Shown: one piece after another, positions 34,528 to 43,254 of the stretch
How the letters are laid out: each line of letters opens with the position of its first letter
How positions within the stretch are numbered: position 1 is the first letter of the stretch
Program-made: the position numbers and the translations under genes
Notes under the pieces: model-generated
Databases searched by the model: none
Seen by the model: the letters and a program-made list of their open reading frames with translations, nothing else
What the model was told of the DNA's origin: nothing
Assembly: GCF_042648365.1 (NCBI RefSeq)
Contig: NZ_JBHRXI010000001.1
Span: 434,001-498,000, forward strand
Length of the DNA stretch: 64,000 nt
Reading direction: 5' to 3'
Source of the DNA: Lutimaribacter_A marinistellae
Lineage (GTDB): Bacteria; Pseudomonadota; Alphaproteobacteria; Rhodobacterales; Rhodobacteraceae

Positions 34528-35225
34528 GCGAGATGGACCCTCACCTGCTGATCGTGGACGATGACGAACGGATCCGCGATCTGCTCAAGAAGTTCCTGAT
34601 GCGGAACGGTTTTCTCGTGACCGCGGCGCGCGATGCCGCGCATGCCCGGCGCATTCTGTCGGGGCTGGATTTCGACATGATCGTGCTGGATGTGATGATG
34701 CCCGGCGAGGACGGGGTCAGCCTGACCCGCGCGTTGCGCGAGGATAACGGCACACCGATACTGCTGCTGACGGCCCGGGGCGAAACCGAGCATCGCATCG
34801 CGGGGCTGGAGGCCGGCGCCGATGACTACCTCGCAAAACCCTTTGAACCCAAGGAGTTACTTCTGAGGATCAACGCCATCCTACGTCGTATGCCCGAGGT
34901 TTCGGCCGATCAGGGCACGCCGAAATTCCTGCAACTCGGCCCGATCCGCTACGACATAGAGCGCGGCGAGATGTGGCAGGGCGAAGAGGTCGTGCGCCTG
35001 ACGGCGACCGAAAGCCAGTTGATGCGTCTTTTCTCGGCACAGCCGGGCGAGGCGATAAGCCGGGCGAAGCTGGTCGAGGACCTTGGCCGCGACCGGGGGC
35101 AGGCACAGGAGCGGGCGGTGGATGTCCAGATCACCCGGCTGAGGCGCAAGATCGAGCCGGACCCGAAGCAGCCGCGCTACCTCCAGACGGTGCGCGGCGC
35201 GGGCTACATGCTGGCGCCCGACTGA
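34524..35225 (+). CDS. petR: OmpR-type response regulator, PetR-like
   Basis: The 233-residue protein has a receiver domain with the acidic pair in LLIVDDDERIRDLL, the phosphorylated Asp in DMIVLDVMMPGEDG, the Thr in ILLLTARGE, and Lys in DDYLAKPFEPKEL. A winged-helix DNA-binding domain follows (residues 135-233, ending RYLQTVRGAGYMLAPD). No histidine kinase gene is adjacent, as with petR of Rhodobacter. In R. capsulatus PetR is linked to cytochrome bc1 and c2 production. It is translationally coupled to petP. Confidence 0.87.
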   Translation: MSEMDPHLLIVDDDERIRDLLKKFLMRNGFLVTAARDAAHARRILSGLDFDMIVLDVMMPGEDGVSLTRALREDNGTPILLLTARGETEHRIAGLEAGADDYLAKPFEPKELLLRINAILRRMPEVSADQGTPKFLQLGPIRYDIERGEMWQGEEVVRLTATESQLMRLFSAQPGEAISRAKLVEDLGRDRGQAQERAVDVQITRLRRKIEPDPKQPRYLQTVRGAGYMLAPD

Positions 35226-35240
35226 GGGGGTACCACCCGA

Positions 35241-35288
35241 ATTGACCGTTTTGTACGTGGGTTCGGGCCGCGATTGACCGTTTTGTAC
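35241..35288 (+). repeat. 16-bp direct repeat pair with 32-bp period upstream of hdac
   Basis: The sequence ATTGACCGTTTTGTAC occurs exactly at 35241-35256 and at 35273-35288. The second copy runs into TTGTACAA, a small palindrome. The pair lies 65 bp before the histone-deacetylase-like gene that opens the xseB-ispA-dxs operon and 16 bp after petR. It is probably a regulator binding site or a promoter duplication (each copy contains TTGACC). Confidence 0.6.
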
Positions 35289-35352
35289 AACCTGGTTCCC
35301 CCCGGCAACGCACGGTTTGCCAGCCGCGCGCGCAACGGCTAGCCTGCGCCCC

Positions 35353-36279
35353 ATGACGACAGCCCTTCTGACCCATGCCGACTGCCTGAACCACGTGACG
35401 CCGGACGGCCATCCCGAGCGGGTGGCGCGACTGGAACACCTGTTGCACGCGCTCGAACCGCTGAACCTGAAACGCGTGACCGCGCCGATGGCCGCCGAGG
35501 ATGACATCCTGCGAATCCATCCCGAAAGCTATCTGCGGGACTTGCGTGACACCGTGCCTGTCAGCGGCTTTGCCCAGATCGACGGGGACACGTTCCTGTC
35601 GCCCGGCTCGCTGGATGCGGCATTCCGGGGCGCGGGCGCGGTGGTGCGGGCGGTCGACCTGGTGTTGGGTGGCGAGGTCGGCAACGCCTTTTGCGCAACG
35701 CGCCCGCCGGGACATCATGCAGAGGAATCGACCGCGATGGGGTTCTGCCTGTTCGGCAACGCGGCGCTTGGGGCGAAACATGCGCTGGATCATCACGGGC
35801 TGAGCCGCGTCGCGGTGGTGGATTTCGATGTGCATCACGGCAACGGGACGCAGGACCTGCTGTGGGACGAGCGGCGCGCGCTGTTCATCAGCAGCCACCA
35901 GATGCCTCTGTGGCCCGGATCGGGGCGGGCGGACGAGACCGGCGCACACGACAACGTGCTGAACATGCCGCTGGCGCCGATGACCGGCGGGTCCGAGATG
36001 AGCGCCGCGTGGGAGGGGCAGGCCATGCCCCGGCTGCGTGCATTCAAGCCCGAGCTGATCATCATCTCGGCCGGGTTCGACGCCCATCTGGACGACCCGC
36101 TCGCCAACCTGGAATGGCTGGAAGAGGATTTCGCCTGGCTGACCGCCCAGCTATGCGCGGTGGCGGCGGAGGTCTGCGACGGCCGTATCGTCTCGACTCT
36201 CGAAGGCGGGTATGATCTGAACGCGCTTGCCGCCTCGGGCAAGGCACATGTGGAAGAACTGATGAAGGCCGCGCAATGA
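35353..36279 (+). CDS. Histone deacetylase-like amidohydrolase
   Basis: ATG 35353 gives 308 residues of the arginase/deacetylase fold. Catalytic and zinc-binding regions are intact: RPPGHHAEEST (tandem His), VVDFDVHHGNGTQD (Asp and His zinc ligands), SAGFDAHLDDPLANLEW (second Asp ligand) and LEGGYDLNAL (near the Tyr). Bacterial members remove acetyl groups from polyamines, other small amides or proteins. Its stop overlaps the xseB start (ATGA). It sits at the head of the isoprenoid operon in many alphaproteobacteria. Confidence 0.9.
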   Translation: MTTALLTHADCLNHVTPDGHPERVARLEHLLHALEPLNLKRVTAPMAAEDDILRIHPESYLRDLRDTVPVSGFAQIDGDTFLSPGSLDAAFRGAGAVVRAVDLVLGGEVGNAFCATRPPGHHAEESTAMGFCLFGNAALGAKHALDHHGLSRVAVVDFDVHHGNGTQDLLWDERRALFISSHQMPLWPGSGRADETGAHDNVLNMPLAPMTGGSEMSAAWEGQAMPRLRAFKPELIIISAGFDAHLDDPLANLEWLEEDFAWLTAQLCAVAAEVCDGRIVSTLEGGYDLNALAASGKAHVEELMKAAQ

Positions 36280-36518
36280 GTGACAAACCCGTCGAAGAGA
36301 TGTCGTTCGAAGAAGCGATGAAAGAGCTCGAATCCGTGGTGGACAAGCTGGAGCGCGGCGACGTTGCGCTGGACGAGTCGATCACGCTGTACGAACGCGG
36401 TGCGAAGCTGAAGAAACGCTGCGAGGATGAGTTGAAGCGCGCCGAGGAAAAGGTCGCGCTGATCACGCAGGATGGCGAGGGCAACCCGACCGGAACGCGG
36501 CCCGTCGAAGGGCTGTAG
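36276..36518 (+). CDS. xseB: Exodeoxyribonuclease VII small subunit
   Basis: This 80-residue protein has the whole XseB coiled-coil pattern (MSFEEAMKELESVVDKLERGDVALDESITLYERGAKL, described from Met9 on). It forms a complex with XseA that trims single-stranded DNA. The start overlaps the hdac stop, and ispA begins on the next base after its stop codon. Confidence 0.95.
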   Translation: MSDKPVEEMSFEEAMKELESVVDKLERGDVALDESITLYERGAKLKKRCEDELKRAEEKVALITQDGEGNPTGTRPVEGL

Positions 36519-37382
36519 ATGTTTCGCGACAGGCTGGCGGCGGATGCCGCCCGCATCCAGGACGGTTTCGACCGGGTTCTTGGCGCACTGCCCGACAGCG
36601 ATATCGCCCGCGCGATGGCCCATGCCTGCGACGGCGGCAAGCGGCTGCGCGGGTTCCTGGTTCTGGAAAGCGCGCGGCTGCACGGCGTCGAGGATCGCGC
36701 GCTGAACGCGGCCATCGCGATCGAGGCGCTGCACGCCTACAGCCTGGTGCATGACGACCTGCCCTGCATGGATGACGATGACATGCGGCGGGGCCGGCCC
36801 ACGGTTCATGTCACGTGGGACGAGGCCGTTGCAGTGCTGGCCGGTGATGCCCTGCAGGCGCTTGCCTTTGAACTGGTTACGGCACCCGAAAGCGGCCCGG
36901 CCGAGATACGCGCCACGCTGGCGTCGAGCCTTGCACAGGCGGCTGGCGCGCGGGGCATGGTTCTGGGCCAGGCGCTGGACATGGCGGCCGAGACGGCGGC
37001 AGCGCCGCTGACGCTGGAACAGATCACGCGGTTGCAGGCCGGCAAGACGGGTGCGTTGTTCGACTGGGCGGCCTGCGCAGGCGCCCGGCTGGCCGGGGCG
37101 GATATCGCGCCGCTGCGCGGATATGCACGGGCGCTTGGTCTTGCCTTTCAGATCGCCGACGACATCTTGGACGTCGAGGGCGATGCCGCGCGGGCAGGCA
37201 AACGTCTTCAGAAGGACGCCGATGCGGGCAAGGCGACGTTCGTGTCGCTGCTGGGTCTGGAGGGTGCGCGGGCGCGTGCCGCCGAGCTGGTGGCGGAGGC
37301 CGAGGCCGCCCTGTCCCCCTATGGCACGGACGCCCTGTGCTTGCGGGAGGCCGCCCGTTTCGTTATTGCCCGCGACAGCTAA
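36519..37382 (+). CDS. ispA: Farnesyl/geranyl diphosphate synthase
   Basis: The 287-residue short-chain trans-prenyl synthase has the first Asp-rich motif DDLPCMDDDDMRRGRPT at about residue 85 and the second, FQIADDILDVEGD, near residue 215. GGKRLRGFLVLES and the gate region AYSLVHDDLP fit IspA. It condenses IPP with DMAPP and GPP. It starts directly behind xseB and is followed 15 bp later by dxs, so the operon supplies its own substrate pathway. Confidence 0.95.
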   Translation: MFRDRLAADAARIQDGFDRVLGALPDSDIARAMAHACDGGKRLRGFLVLESARLHGVEDRALNAAIAIEALHAYSLVHDDLPCMDDDDMRRGRPTVHVTWDEAVAVLAGDALQALAFELVTAPESGPAEIRATLASSLAQAAGARGMVLGQALDMAAETAAAPLTLEQITRLQAGKTGALFDWAACAGARLAGADIAPLRGYARALGLAFQIADDILDVEGDAARAGKRLQKDADAGKATFVSLLGLEGARARAAELVAEAEAALSPYGTDALCLREAARFVIARDS

Positions 37383-37397
37383 CCGCAGGTGAGCCCA

Positions 37398-39326
37398 ATG
37401 TCCGACCGCCCCGACACCCCCTTGCTGGACCGCGTCAGCCGACCGGCCGATCTGAAGCAGTTCAGCGATGCGCAGCTGGTTCAGCTGGCGTCAGAGTTGC
37501 GGGCCGAGACCATCTCGGCCGTGTCGGTCACCGGTGGCCATCTGGGCGCGGGTCTGGGCGTGGTCGAGCTGACCGTTGCGCTGCACGCGGTATTCGACAC
37601 TCCGCGCGACAAGCTGATCTGGGACGTGAGCCACCAGTGCTATCCGCACAAGATCCTGACGGGGCGGCGCGACCGTATCCGCACCTTGCGCCAGAAGGAC
37701 GGGCTGAGCGGGTTCACCAAGCGATCCGAAAGCCCCTATGACCCGTTCGGCGCGGCGCATTCCAGCACCTCGATCTCGGCCGCGCTGGGGTTTGCCGTGG
37801 CGCGCGATCTTGGCGGCAACGTGCCCGAGGGCCTGGGCGACGCCATCGCGGTGATCGGCGACGGCTCAATGTCGGCCGGCATGGCCTTTGAGGCGATGAA
37901 CAACGCGGGCCACCTGAAAAAGCGCCTGATCGTGATTCTCAACGACAACGAGATGAGCATCGCACCACCGGTCGGAGCGATGTCGAACTACCTGTCGCGC
38001 CTTTATGCCGAGGAGCCGTTCCAGGACTTCAAGGCCGCGGCCAAGGGGGCGGTGTCGCTGCTGCCGGAGCCGTTCCGCGCGGGCGCCAAGCGCGCGAAGG
38101 ACATTCTCAAGGGCATGACGGTGGGCGGCACCCTGTTCGAAGAGCTGGGTTTCTCCTATCTCGGGCCGATCGACGGACATGACCTGCACCAGCTCTTGCC
38201 GGTGCTGCGCACGGTGCGCGCGCGGGCGACGGGGCCGATCCTGATCCACGCGATCACCAAGAAGGGCAAGGGCTACGCCCCTGCCGAGGCCGCGCTGGAC
38301 CGGGGCCACGCCACCGCCAAGTTCGACGTGGTGACCGGAGAACAGAAGAAGGCGCCGTCGAACGCGCCCTCTTACACTTCGGTGTTCGGCAAGGCGCTGG
38401 TCGCCGAGGCCGAGCGCGACGACAAGATCGTGGCGGTGACGGCGGCGATGCCGGACGGCACCGGGTTGAACCTGTTTGCCGAGCGCTTCCCCTCGCGCTG
38501 TTTCGACGTGGGCATCGCCGAACAGCATGGCGTGACCTTTTCCGCCGGTCTGGCCGCGGGCGGGATGAAGCCGTTCTGCGCGATGTATTCGACCTTCCTT
38601 CAGCGCGGTTACGACCAGGTGGTGCATGACGTGGCGATCCAACGCCTGCCGGTGCGGTTCGCCATCGACCGGGCGGGGCTGGTGGGCGCGGATGGCGCGA
38701 CCCATGCGGGGGCGTTCGACGTGGCCTACCTGGCCAACCTGCCGGGCATGGTGGTGATGGCGGCGGCCGACGAGGCGGAGCTGAAGCACATGGTTGCAAC
38801 CGCCGCGGCGCATGATGACGGGCCCATCGCGTTCCGCTATCCGCGTGGCGAAGGCGCGGGCGTCGAGATGCCGGAACAGGGCGAGGTGCTGGAAATCGGC
38901 AAGGGCCGCATGATCCAGCAGGGCGCGCGGGTCGCGATCCTGTCCTTTGGCACGCGCCTGTCGGAGGTGCGCCGCGCGGCGGAATCGCTGGAAGCAAGGG
39001 GCATCCGGCCGACCATCGCGGATGCGCGATTTGCCAAACCTCTGGACGAGGATCTGATCCTGCGACTGGCCGAGGACCACGAGGCGCTGATCACCGTCGA
39101 AGAGGGGGCCATCGGCGGCTTTGGCAGCCACGTGGCGCAGCTTCTGGCCGAGAAGGGCGTGTTCGACGAAGGCCTGAAGTACCGCTCGATGGTGCTGCCG
39201 GACACGTTCATCGACCAGGCCAGCCCGGCGGACATGTACGCGGTGGCCGGGCTGAACGCCGAGCAGATCGAGGCAAAGGTGCTGGACGTTCTGGGCGTCG
39301 CGCGGCTGGACGAAAAGCGGGCCTGA
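37398..39326 (+). CDS. dxs: 1-deoxy-D-xylulose-5-phosphate synthase
   Basis: The AGGTGAG ribosome site favours ATG 37398 over GTG 37389, giving 642 residues. The TPP-binding region GDGSMSAGMAFEAMNNA, the substrate His in SVTGGHLGAGLG, the catalytic Glu in DVGIAEQHGVTFSAGL and the DRAGLVGADGATHAG loop are all present. It joins pyruvate and glyceraldehyde-3-phosphate in the first step of the MEP route to isoprenoids, quinones and carotenoids. It is the last gene of the hdac-xseB-ispA-dxs operon. Confidence 0.97.
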   Translation: MSDRPDTPLLDRVSRPADLKQFSDAQLVQLASELRAETISAVSVTGGHLGAGLGVVELTVALHAVFDTPRDKLIWDVSHQCYPHKILTGRRDRIRTLRQKDGLSGFTKRSESPYDPFGAAHSSTSISAALGFAVARDLGGNVPEGLGDAIAVIGDGSMSAGMAFEAMNNAGHLKKRLIVILNDNEMSIAPPVGAMSNYLSRLYAEEPFQDFKAAAKGAVSLLPEPFRAGAKRAKDILKGMTVGGTLFEELGFSYLGPIDGHDLHQLLPVLRTVRARATGPILIHAITKKGKGYAPAEAALDRGHATAKFDVVTGEQKKAPSNAPSYTSVFGKALVAEAERDDKIVAVTAAMPDGTGLNLFAERFPSRCFDVGIAEQHGVTFSAGLAAGGMKPFCAMYSTFLQRGYDQVVHDVAIQRLPVRFAIDRAGLVGADGATHAGAFDVAYLANLPGMVVMAAADEAELKHMVATAAAHDDGPIAFRYPRGEGAGVEMPEQGEVLEIGKGRMIQQGARVAILSFGTRLSEVRRAAESLEARGIRPTIADARFAKPLDEDLILRLAEDHEALITVEEGAIGGFGSHVAQLLAEKGVFDEGLKYRSMVLPDTFIDQASPADMYAVAGLNAEQIEAKVLDVLGVARLDEKRA

Positions 39327-39471
39327 AACGGCCTCCTTCCGCCTGTCAGTGGCCGAGCGCGGACGGGCCGGCGCAAAAAAGGTGCGACGCCACGAGGGCA
39401 GCGCCGCACTGTCTTGCCGAAAGACCTGAATAATCAAAAATCCTTTGGCATGGCCTCGCTGATGCTGCGGA

Positions 39472-40965
39472 TCACTCCATCAATGTGATCTCGCCCGGGC
39501 GCCAGCTTTGGTCGAACCAGGCCTCGAGTGGACCGTAGAGGCGCAGCACGGTCGACCACGACTTGCCTGGCATCGTCTGAATCCAGTTGCCTTCTTTGCC
39601 TTCCGGCGCTTCGGGACCGAAATAGACGGTGTAGCTGCCATCTTCGTTTGCCTCGAGTGTCGGCTGGTTACTGTCCACACCTGCAAGCTTCTGATCAGTC
39701 TCGAGCAGCGAGCGTGTCTGCGTATCATAGACCACGAAGGACCAGTAATCCTTGGCCGGCGGGTTTGGCGGGATCGTCACGGAGTATGTCTTGCCCCCGT
39801 CGAAATAGTTGCCGTCGCTGTCGCGGTTGGCGAGCGCGTATTGCGACCCGACCCCGACCTTTTGCGCAACCATCGCAGGCGTGATCCCGGTCGCGTAGTA
39901 GTGAAACAGCGTCCGGGCATCGAGGATCTTCACATCGCCCGCCTGAAACTCGTGGTTTCCACCGACGAAAGCCGTCTTCCAATAGCCTTCGTCATAATAG
40001 AACGGGGCGCGGGAACGGGGGGCGAAGTTCAGCGATTTCGCCGCCGCGGTTCCAAGTGCGATGGCCTCGGTCAGAAGCGATTTGAGCTCGTCATCCGGCT
40101 CGAACGGTTCGCCCTTGCGGATACCGAGAGAGAACATCGCGCCCATCAGCTCTTCGGGCAGCGCCCCTTCGGCCTCGCTGTCGATGACGGCCTTCATTTC
40201 TTCGAAGAAGCTGAAATCGTTGGCATGGATCGTGTTGAACTGCATGTCCGTCAGGTTGACGAACTCTTGCTCGGGCGGGTTGTCGCGATCCTCCCAGCGA
40301 TAGACGCGCAGCGTTTGCTTGACGCGATCGACCGCGGCCTCCACGCCGTCCTCGCCGTAGAATGCCCTGAGCAGGAACCAGTTGCGATAGCTGGGCGGCT
40401 TGACGATGAAATAGCCGTCTTCGGGCAGATCTCCCTCGTAGCCCGGCGGCACAATGAGGAACTTGCCGCCCTTGCCTTCGTCCGGGCCGGCATTGCCGAT
40501 ATCGGTCACGTAGCGCATGTAGATGTCGTTCACGAAGCCGAGCATGCCCTCGGGCACGTCGTAGACCACTGGACCCTCGGACAGATCGGTGCAGTTCAGG
40601 ATGTAGATCGTGGTGGTGTTCGGGGTCAGCAGCAGGGACCGGGCGTTGTAGAGATCCTCGAAAATACCGATTTTCATAGGATCGACACCGGCCCCTTCCT
40701 CGAGCCCGTGACACATGGCGTAGGTCGAGGCGGCGGGCATGCCATCCATGAACACCTGCATCCCGCGAACGAAGTTCAGCGCGTTGTAGGACAGCTTGGC
40801 CGTTTCGGGTGTCGGCAGACCATCGAAATATTTCAGCGTGCCGAACCGCGTCTCCAGTTCGTCGGGCACGATGATGCTGTCGGGCACGTCCGCCTTGTAC
40901 TCCTGTGCGGTGGCCGGTATCGCGAATGAGATCGCGGCGGCACATGCAAGCTTGATAACCTTCAT
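39472..40965 (-). CDS. DUF1254/DUF1214 exported protein
   Basis: ATG 40965 follows GGAGGAGG and gives 497 residues with a signal peptide (IKLACAAAISFAIPATAQ). The N-terminal DUF1254 part (PNTTTIYILNCTDLSEGPVVYDVPE) and the C-terminal DUF1214 part (PPAKDYWSFVVYDTQTRSLLETDQ, GNWIQTMPGKSWSTVLRLYGP) are both recognisable. Such proteins are periplasmic and of unknown activity. It is divergent from an AraC-type regulator, which may control it. Confidence 0.85.
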   Translation of the reverse strand: MKVIKLACAAAISFAIPATAQEYKADVPDSIIVPDELETRFGTLKYFDGLPTPETAKLSYNALNFVRGMQVFMDGMPAASTYAMCHGLEEGAGVDPMKIGIFEDLYNARSLLLTPNTTTIYILNCTDLSEGPVVYDVPEGMLGFVNDIYMRYVTDIGNAGPDEGKGGKFLIVPPGYEGDLPEDGYFIVKPPSYRNWFLLRAFYGEDGVEAAVDRVKQTLRVYRWEDRDNPPEQEFVNLTDMQFNTIHANDFSFFEEMKAVIDSEAEGALPEELMGAMFSLGIRKGEPFEPDDELKSLLTEAIALGTAAAKSLNFAPRSRAPFYYDEGYWKTAFVGGNHEFQAGDVKILDARTLFHYYATGITPAMVAQKVGVGSQYALANRDSDGNYFDGGKTYSVTIPPNPPAKDYWSFVVYDTQTRSLLETDQKLAGVDSNQPTLEANEDGSYTVYFGPEAPEGKEGNWIQTMPGKSWSTVLRLYGPLEAWFDQSWRPGEITLME

Positions 40966-41275
40966 TTGTCCTCCTCCCGGAGCATGAGTTGGCTTTTTAT
41001 CGGGTCGTCTTGACGGGATCGGGACGCTGCCAGCCGTCCATCGACCCGGACATGTGGGCGACACGGGTGCGCTCTCCCTCGGAAAGCGCGGGCGCCGTGG
41101 GCGCGGCCGTCGGCGCGAGGATCGACGCAAGCGGCAGTCCGGCGCCTCGGCACAGAAAGTATCTCTCTGACATTTAACGACTCTTTGATCCCATCCCTTT
41201 CAGAAATTTTGCACATCGACGGCGCGGTTGCGTATCATTTCACGACAGGCAGGCTGGTTTTTTTGGGTTGAAGGC
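40966..41275. promoter_or_regulatory. Divergent promoter region between DUF1254 gene and AraC regulator
   Basis: These 310 bp hold no supported gene. The AT-richer block 41160-41215 is the likely promoter zone. No clear repeat or operator was recognised. Confidence 0.4.
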
Positions 41276-42322
41276 ATGGCATTCAGACCGATGATTTCCG
41301 CAAAGGCGCTTGGCGCCATGCCGCAATTCGTGTTCGAGGTCGCGGGCGAACGGCGGCTGGAAAAGGCGATGGATGCGGCCGGGCTGCCCTTTCATTTCAT
41401 CGACGAGCGGGCCGGCTATATCTCCGAGCACTCGCTGGCGACGTTCATACACGAAGCCGCACGGTCCGCAGGCCGACAGAATATCGGGCTGCTATGGTCA
41501 TCGGTCCTTACGGTTGCCGATTACGGGGCTTGGGGGGAATATGTGCTGTCTGCGCCGACACTCGAGGCGGCGCTTTGCAGGGCGTCTGCCGCCATGCCCT
41601 ATCACGCGTCCACGGATCGTGCATGGCTGGAACGGGCAGATCCGCTGTCGCGCTTTTGCTACGGGTTCGGGCTGCGGACGCATCACGCCTATGCGGACAT
41701 GGGTTTCTCGGCGATCGGGGCCATTCTCAGCATCTTTCGTGCATACCTCGGGCCGGGGTGGTTCCCCGCGGCGGTTCTGCTTGATTTCCCCAAGGTTCCG
41801 GGTTTCACCGAGGCAGAGGACGTATTTGCATGCCCCGTGATCTGGGATGCGCCGCGGCTGGCGGTGGTGTTCGAGACGTCATGCCTGCACGCGGAAAGGT
41901 CGGTGGGTTGCAGGTACGGGCCGACGACGATCGAGGATATCTGGCGCGAGCGCCGGGATGGGGCGCCCCGGACGGTCAGCGGGCAGGTGACCGCCCTGCT
42001 ATGGCACCAGCTTTACCGGCACGACACGTCGATCGATGCAACGGCGCGTTCATTGGGGGTGGGGGTTCGGACGCTCCAGCGACGGCTCGAGGCCGAGGGG
42101 GTCCGGTTTCGCCGGCTGGTCAACGATGTCCGTGTTGCCCGTGCCAAGGAGCTGCTTTCGCTACCGACCGAGACGGTATCGGGCATCGCGTCGGCGCTGG
42201 GATATGAGACGGCCAACAACTTCAGCAGGGCGTTCAAATCCGCGACCGGGGCATCCCCTTCGGAGTATCGGCGCAGGATCGTCGGTCCTGGTGCCTGCGC
42301 GAGGGACCTGACGCTGCTCTAA
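41276..42322 (+). CDS. AraC-family transcriptional regulator (long N-terminal domain type)
   Basis: ATG 41276 gives 348 residues; TTG 41228 and ATG 41291 are alternatives. The N-terminal domain (MISAKALGAMPQFVFEVAGE, FHFIDERAGYI, FIHEAARSAGRQNIGLL, with the later FGLRTHHAYADMGFSAIG) is the Arabinose_bd/OruR type. The C-terminal double helix-turn-helix is clear (ARSLGVGVRTLQRRLEAEGVRF, VSGIASALGYETANNFSRAF, ASPSEYRRR). It probably activates the divergent DUF1254 gene when bound to an unknown small molecule. Confidence 0.87.
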   Translation: MAFRPMISAKALGAMPQFVFEVAGERRLEKAMDAAGLPFHFIDERAGYISEHSLATFIHEAARSAGRQNIGLLWSSVLTVADYGAWGEYVLSAPTLEAALCRASAAMPYHASTDRAWLERADPLSRFCYGFGLRTHHAYADMGFSAIGAILSIFRAYLGPGWFPAAVLLDFPKVPGFTEAEDVFACPVIWDAPRLAVVFETSCLHAERSVGCRYGPTTIEDIWRERRDGAPRTVSGQVTALLWHQLYRHDTSIDATARSLGVGVRTLQRRLEAEGVRFRRLVNDVRVARAKELLSLPTETVSGIASALGYETANNFSRAFKSATGASPSEYRRRIVGPGACARDLTLL

Positions 42323-43173
42323 TCGCCTGTTTCGGCGGCGAGCAGCGCGCGCAGACCCTCGCGGTAGGAGGGATAGAGCAGTTCGACGCCCAGTTCCTGC
42401 TTGATAAGGTCGTTCCGCACGCGCTTGCTCTCGGAATAGAAGGAGCGCGCCATCGGCGACATCTCGGCGCTCTCAAAGGGTTCCTCGGGCGGCTGAGGCA
42501 GACCGAGGAGATGCGCGGCATGGGCGATCACGTCCTGCGGCGGGGCGGGATCATCGTCGCACAGGTTATAGACCGCGCCGGGACGGGGCCGCGCGATGGA
42601 GGCGGCCAGCACTTGCGCGATGTCATCGACATGTATCCGCGAGAAGACCTGCCCCGGCTTGATGATGCGCCGAGCCGTCCCGGCGCGGACCTTGGCAAAG
42701 GGGCCGCGGCCGGGGCCGTAGATGCCAGCGAGGCGGAAGATGTGCAGCGGCAGGCGGGGGATGGCGCTCCATGCGGCTTCGGCCTCGACCCGCAACTGGC
42801 CACGGCGCGAGCTGGGCGCCAATGGCGTTGCCTCGTCGACCCAGCCGCCGTCTTGATCGCCATAGACGCCCGTGGTCGACAGATAGCCCGCCCATTCGAG
42901 CCGGGGCGCCAGCGCCTCGACCTCGGCGCGCAGTGCGGCAAGAACCGGGTCGCCGTTTTCGCCCGGACCGGCGGTGATCAGCAGATGCGTCACGCCCGAA
43001 AGATCCGGCACTGCGCCGGGCCAGAGAACCGGCGTCACGCCATCGGCGCGCATTCGGTCGCATTTGTCGGGGGACCGGGTGGTGCCGCGCACCTGCCAGC
43101 CGTGCGCGACCAGAAGGCGGGCCAGCGCGCGCGCGCTGTAGCCGTATCCGAATATGAAAAGCATCCCTGCCAT
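42319..43173 (-). CDS. NAD(P)-binding SDR/epimerase-like protein (YeeZ type)
   Basis: This 284-residue protein starts with the Rossmann motif (MLFIFGYGYSARALARLLVAHG). ATG 43164 is a shorter start. The body has LSTTGVYGDQDGGWVDE and FRLAGIYGPGRGPF. The usual YxxxK is replaced by a different local sequence, so it may not be a true epimerase. The gene end overlaps the AraC gene end by four bases on the other strand. Confidence 0.83.
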   Translation of the reverse strand: MAGMLFIFGYGYSARALARLLVAHGWQVRGTTRSPDKCDRMRADGVTPVLWPGAVPDLSGVTHLLITAGPGENGDPVLAALRAEVEALAPRLEWAGYLSTTGVYGDQDGGWVDEATPLAPSSRRGQLRVEAEAAWSAIPRLPLHIFRLAGIYGPGRGPFAKVRAGTARRIIKPGQVFSRIHVDDIAQVLAASIARPRPGAVYNLCDDDPAPPQDVIAHAAHLLGLPQPPEEPFESAEMSPMARSFYSESKRVRNDLIKQELGVELLYPSYREGLRALLAAETGD

Positions 43174-43254
43174 GCGCCTTACATGGCGCGTGGTGGGGGC
43201 GCTGGCAAGCGCTGGCGGCTTGCATCGAATCCCGGTTCGACGTTTCATGGCCGG

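Noticed and set aside
37866..39437. A 523-codon minus-strand frame opposite dxs
   Set aside because: dxs has every catalytic motif. The opposite frame is rich in His and Arg with no family likeness.
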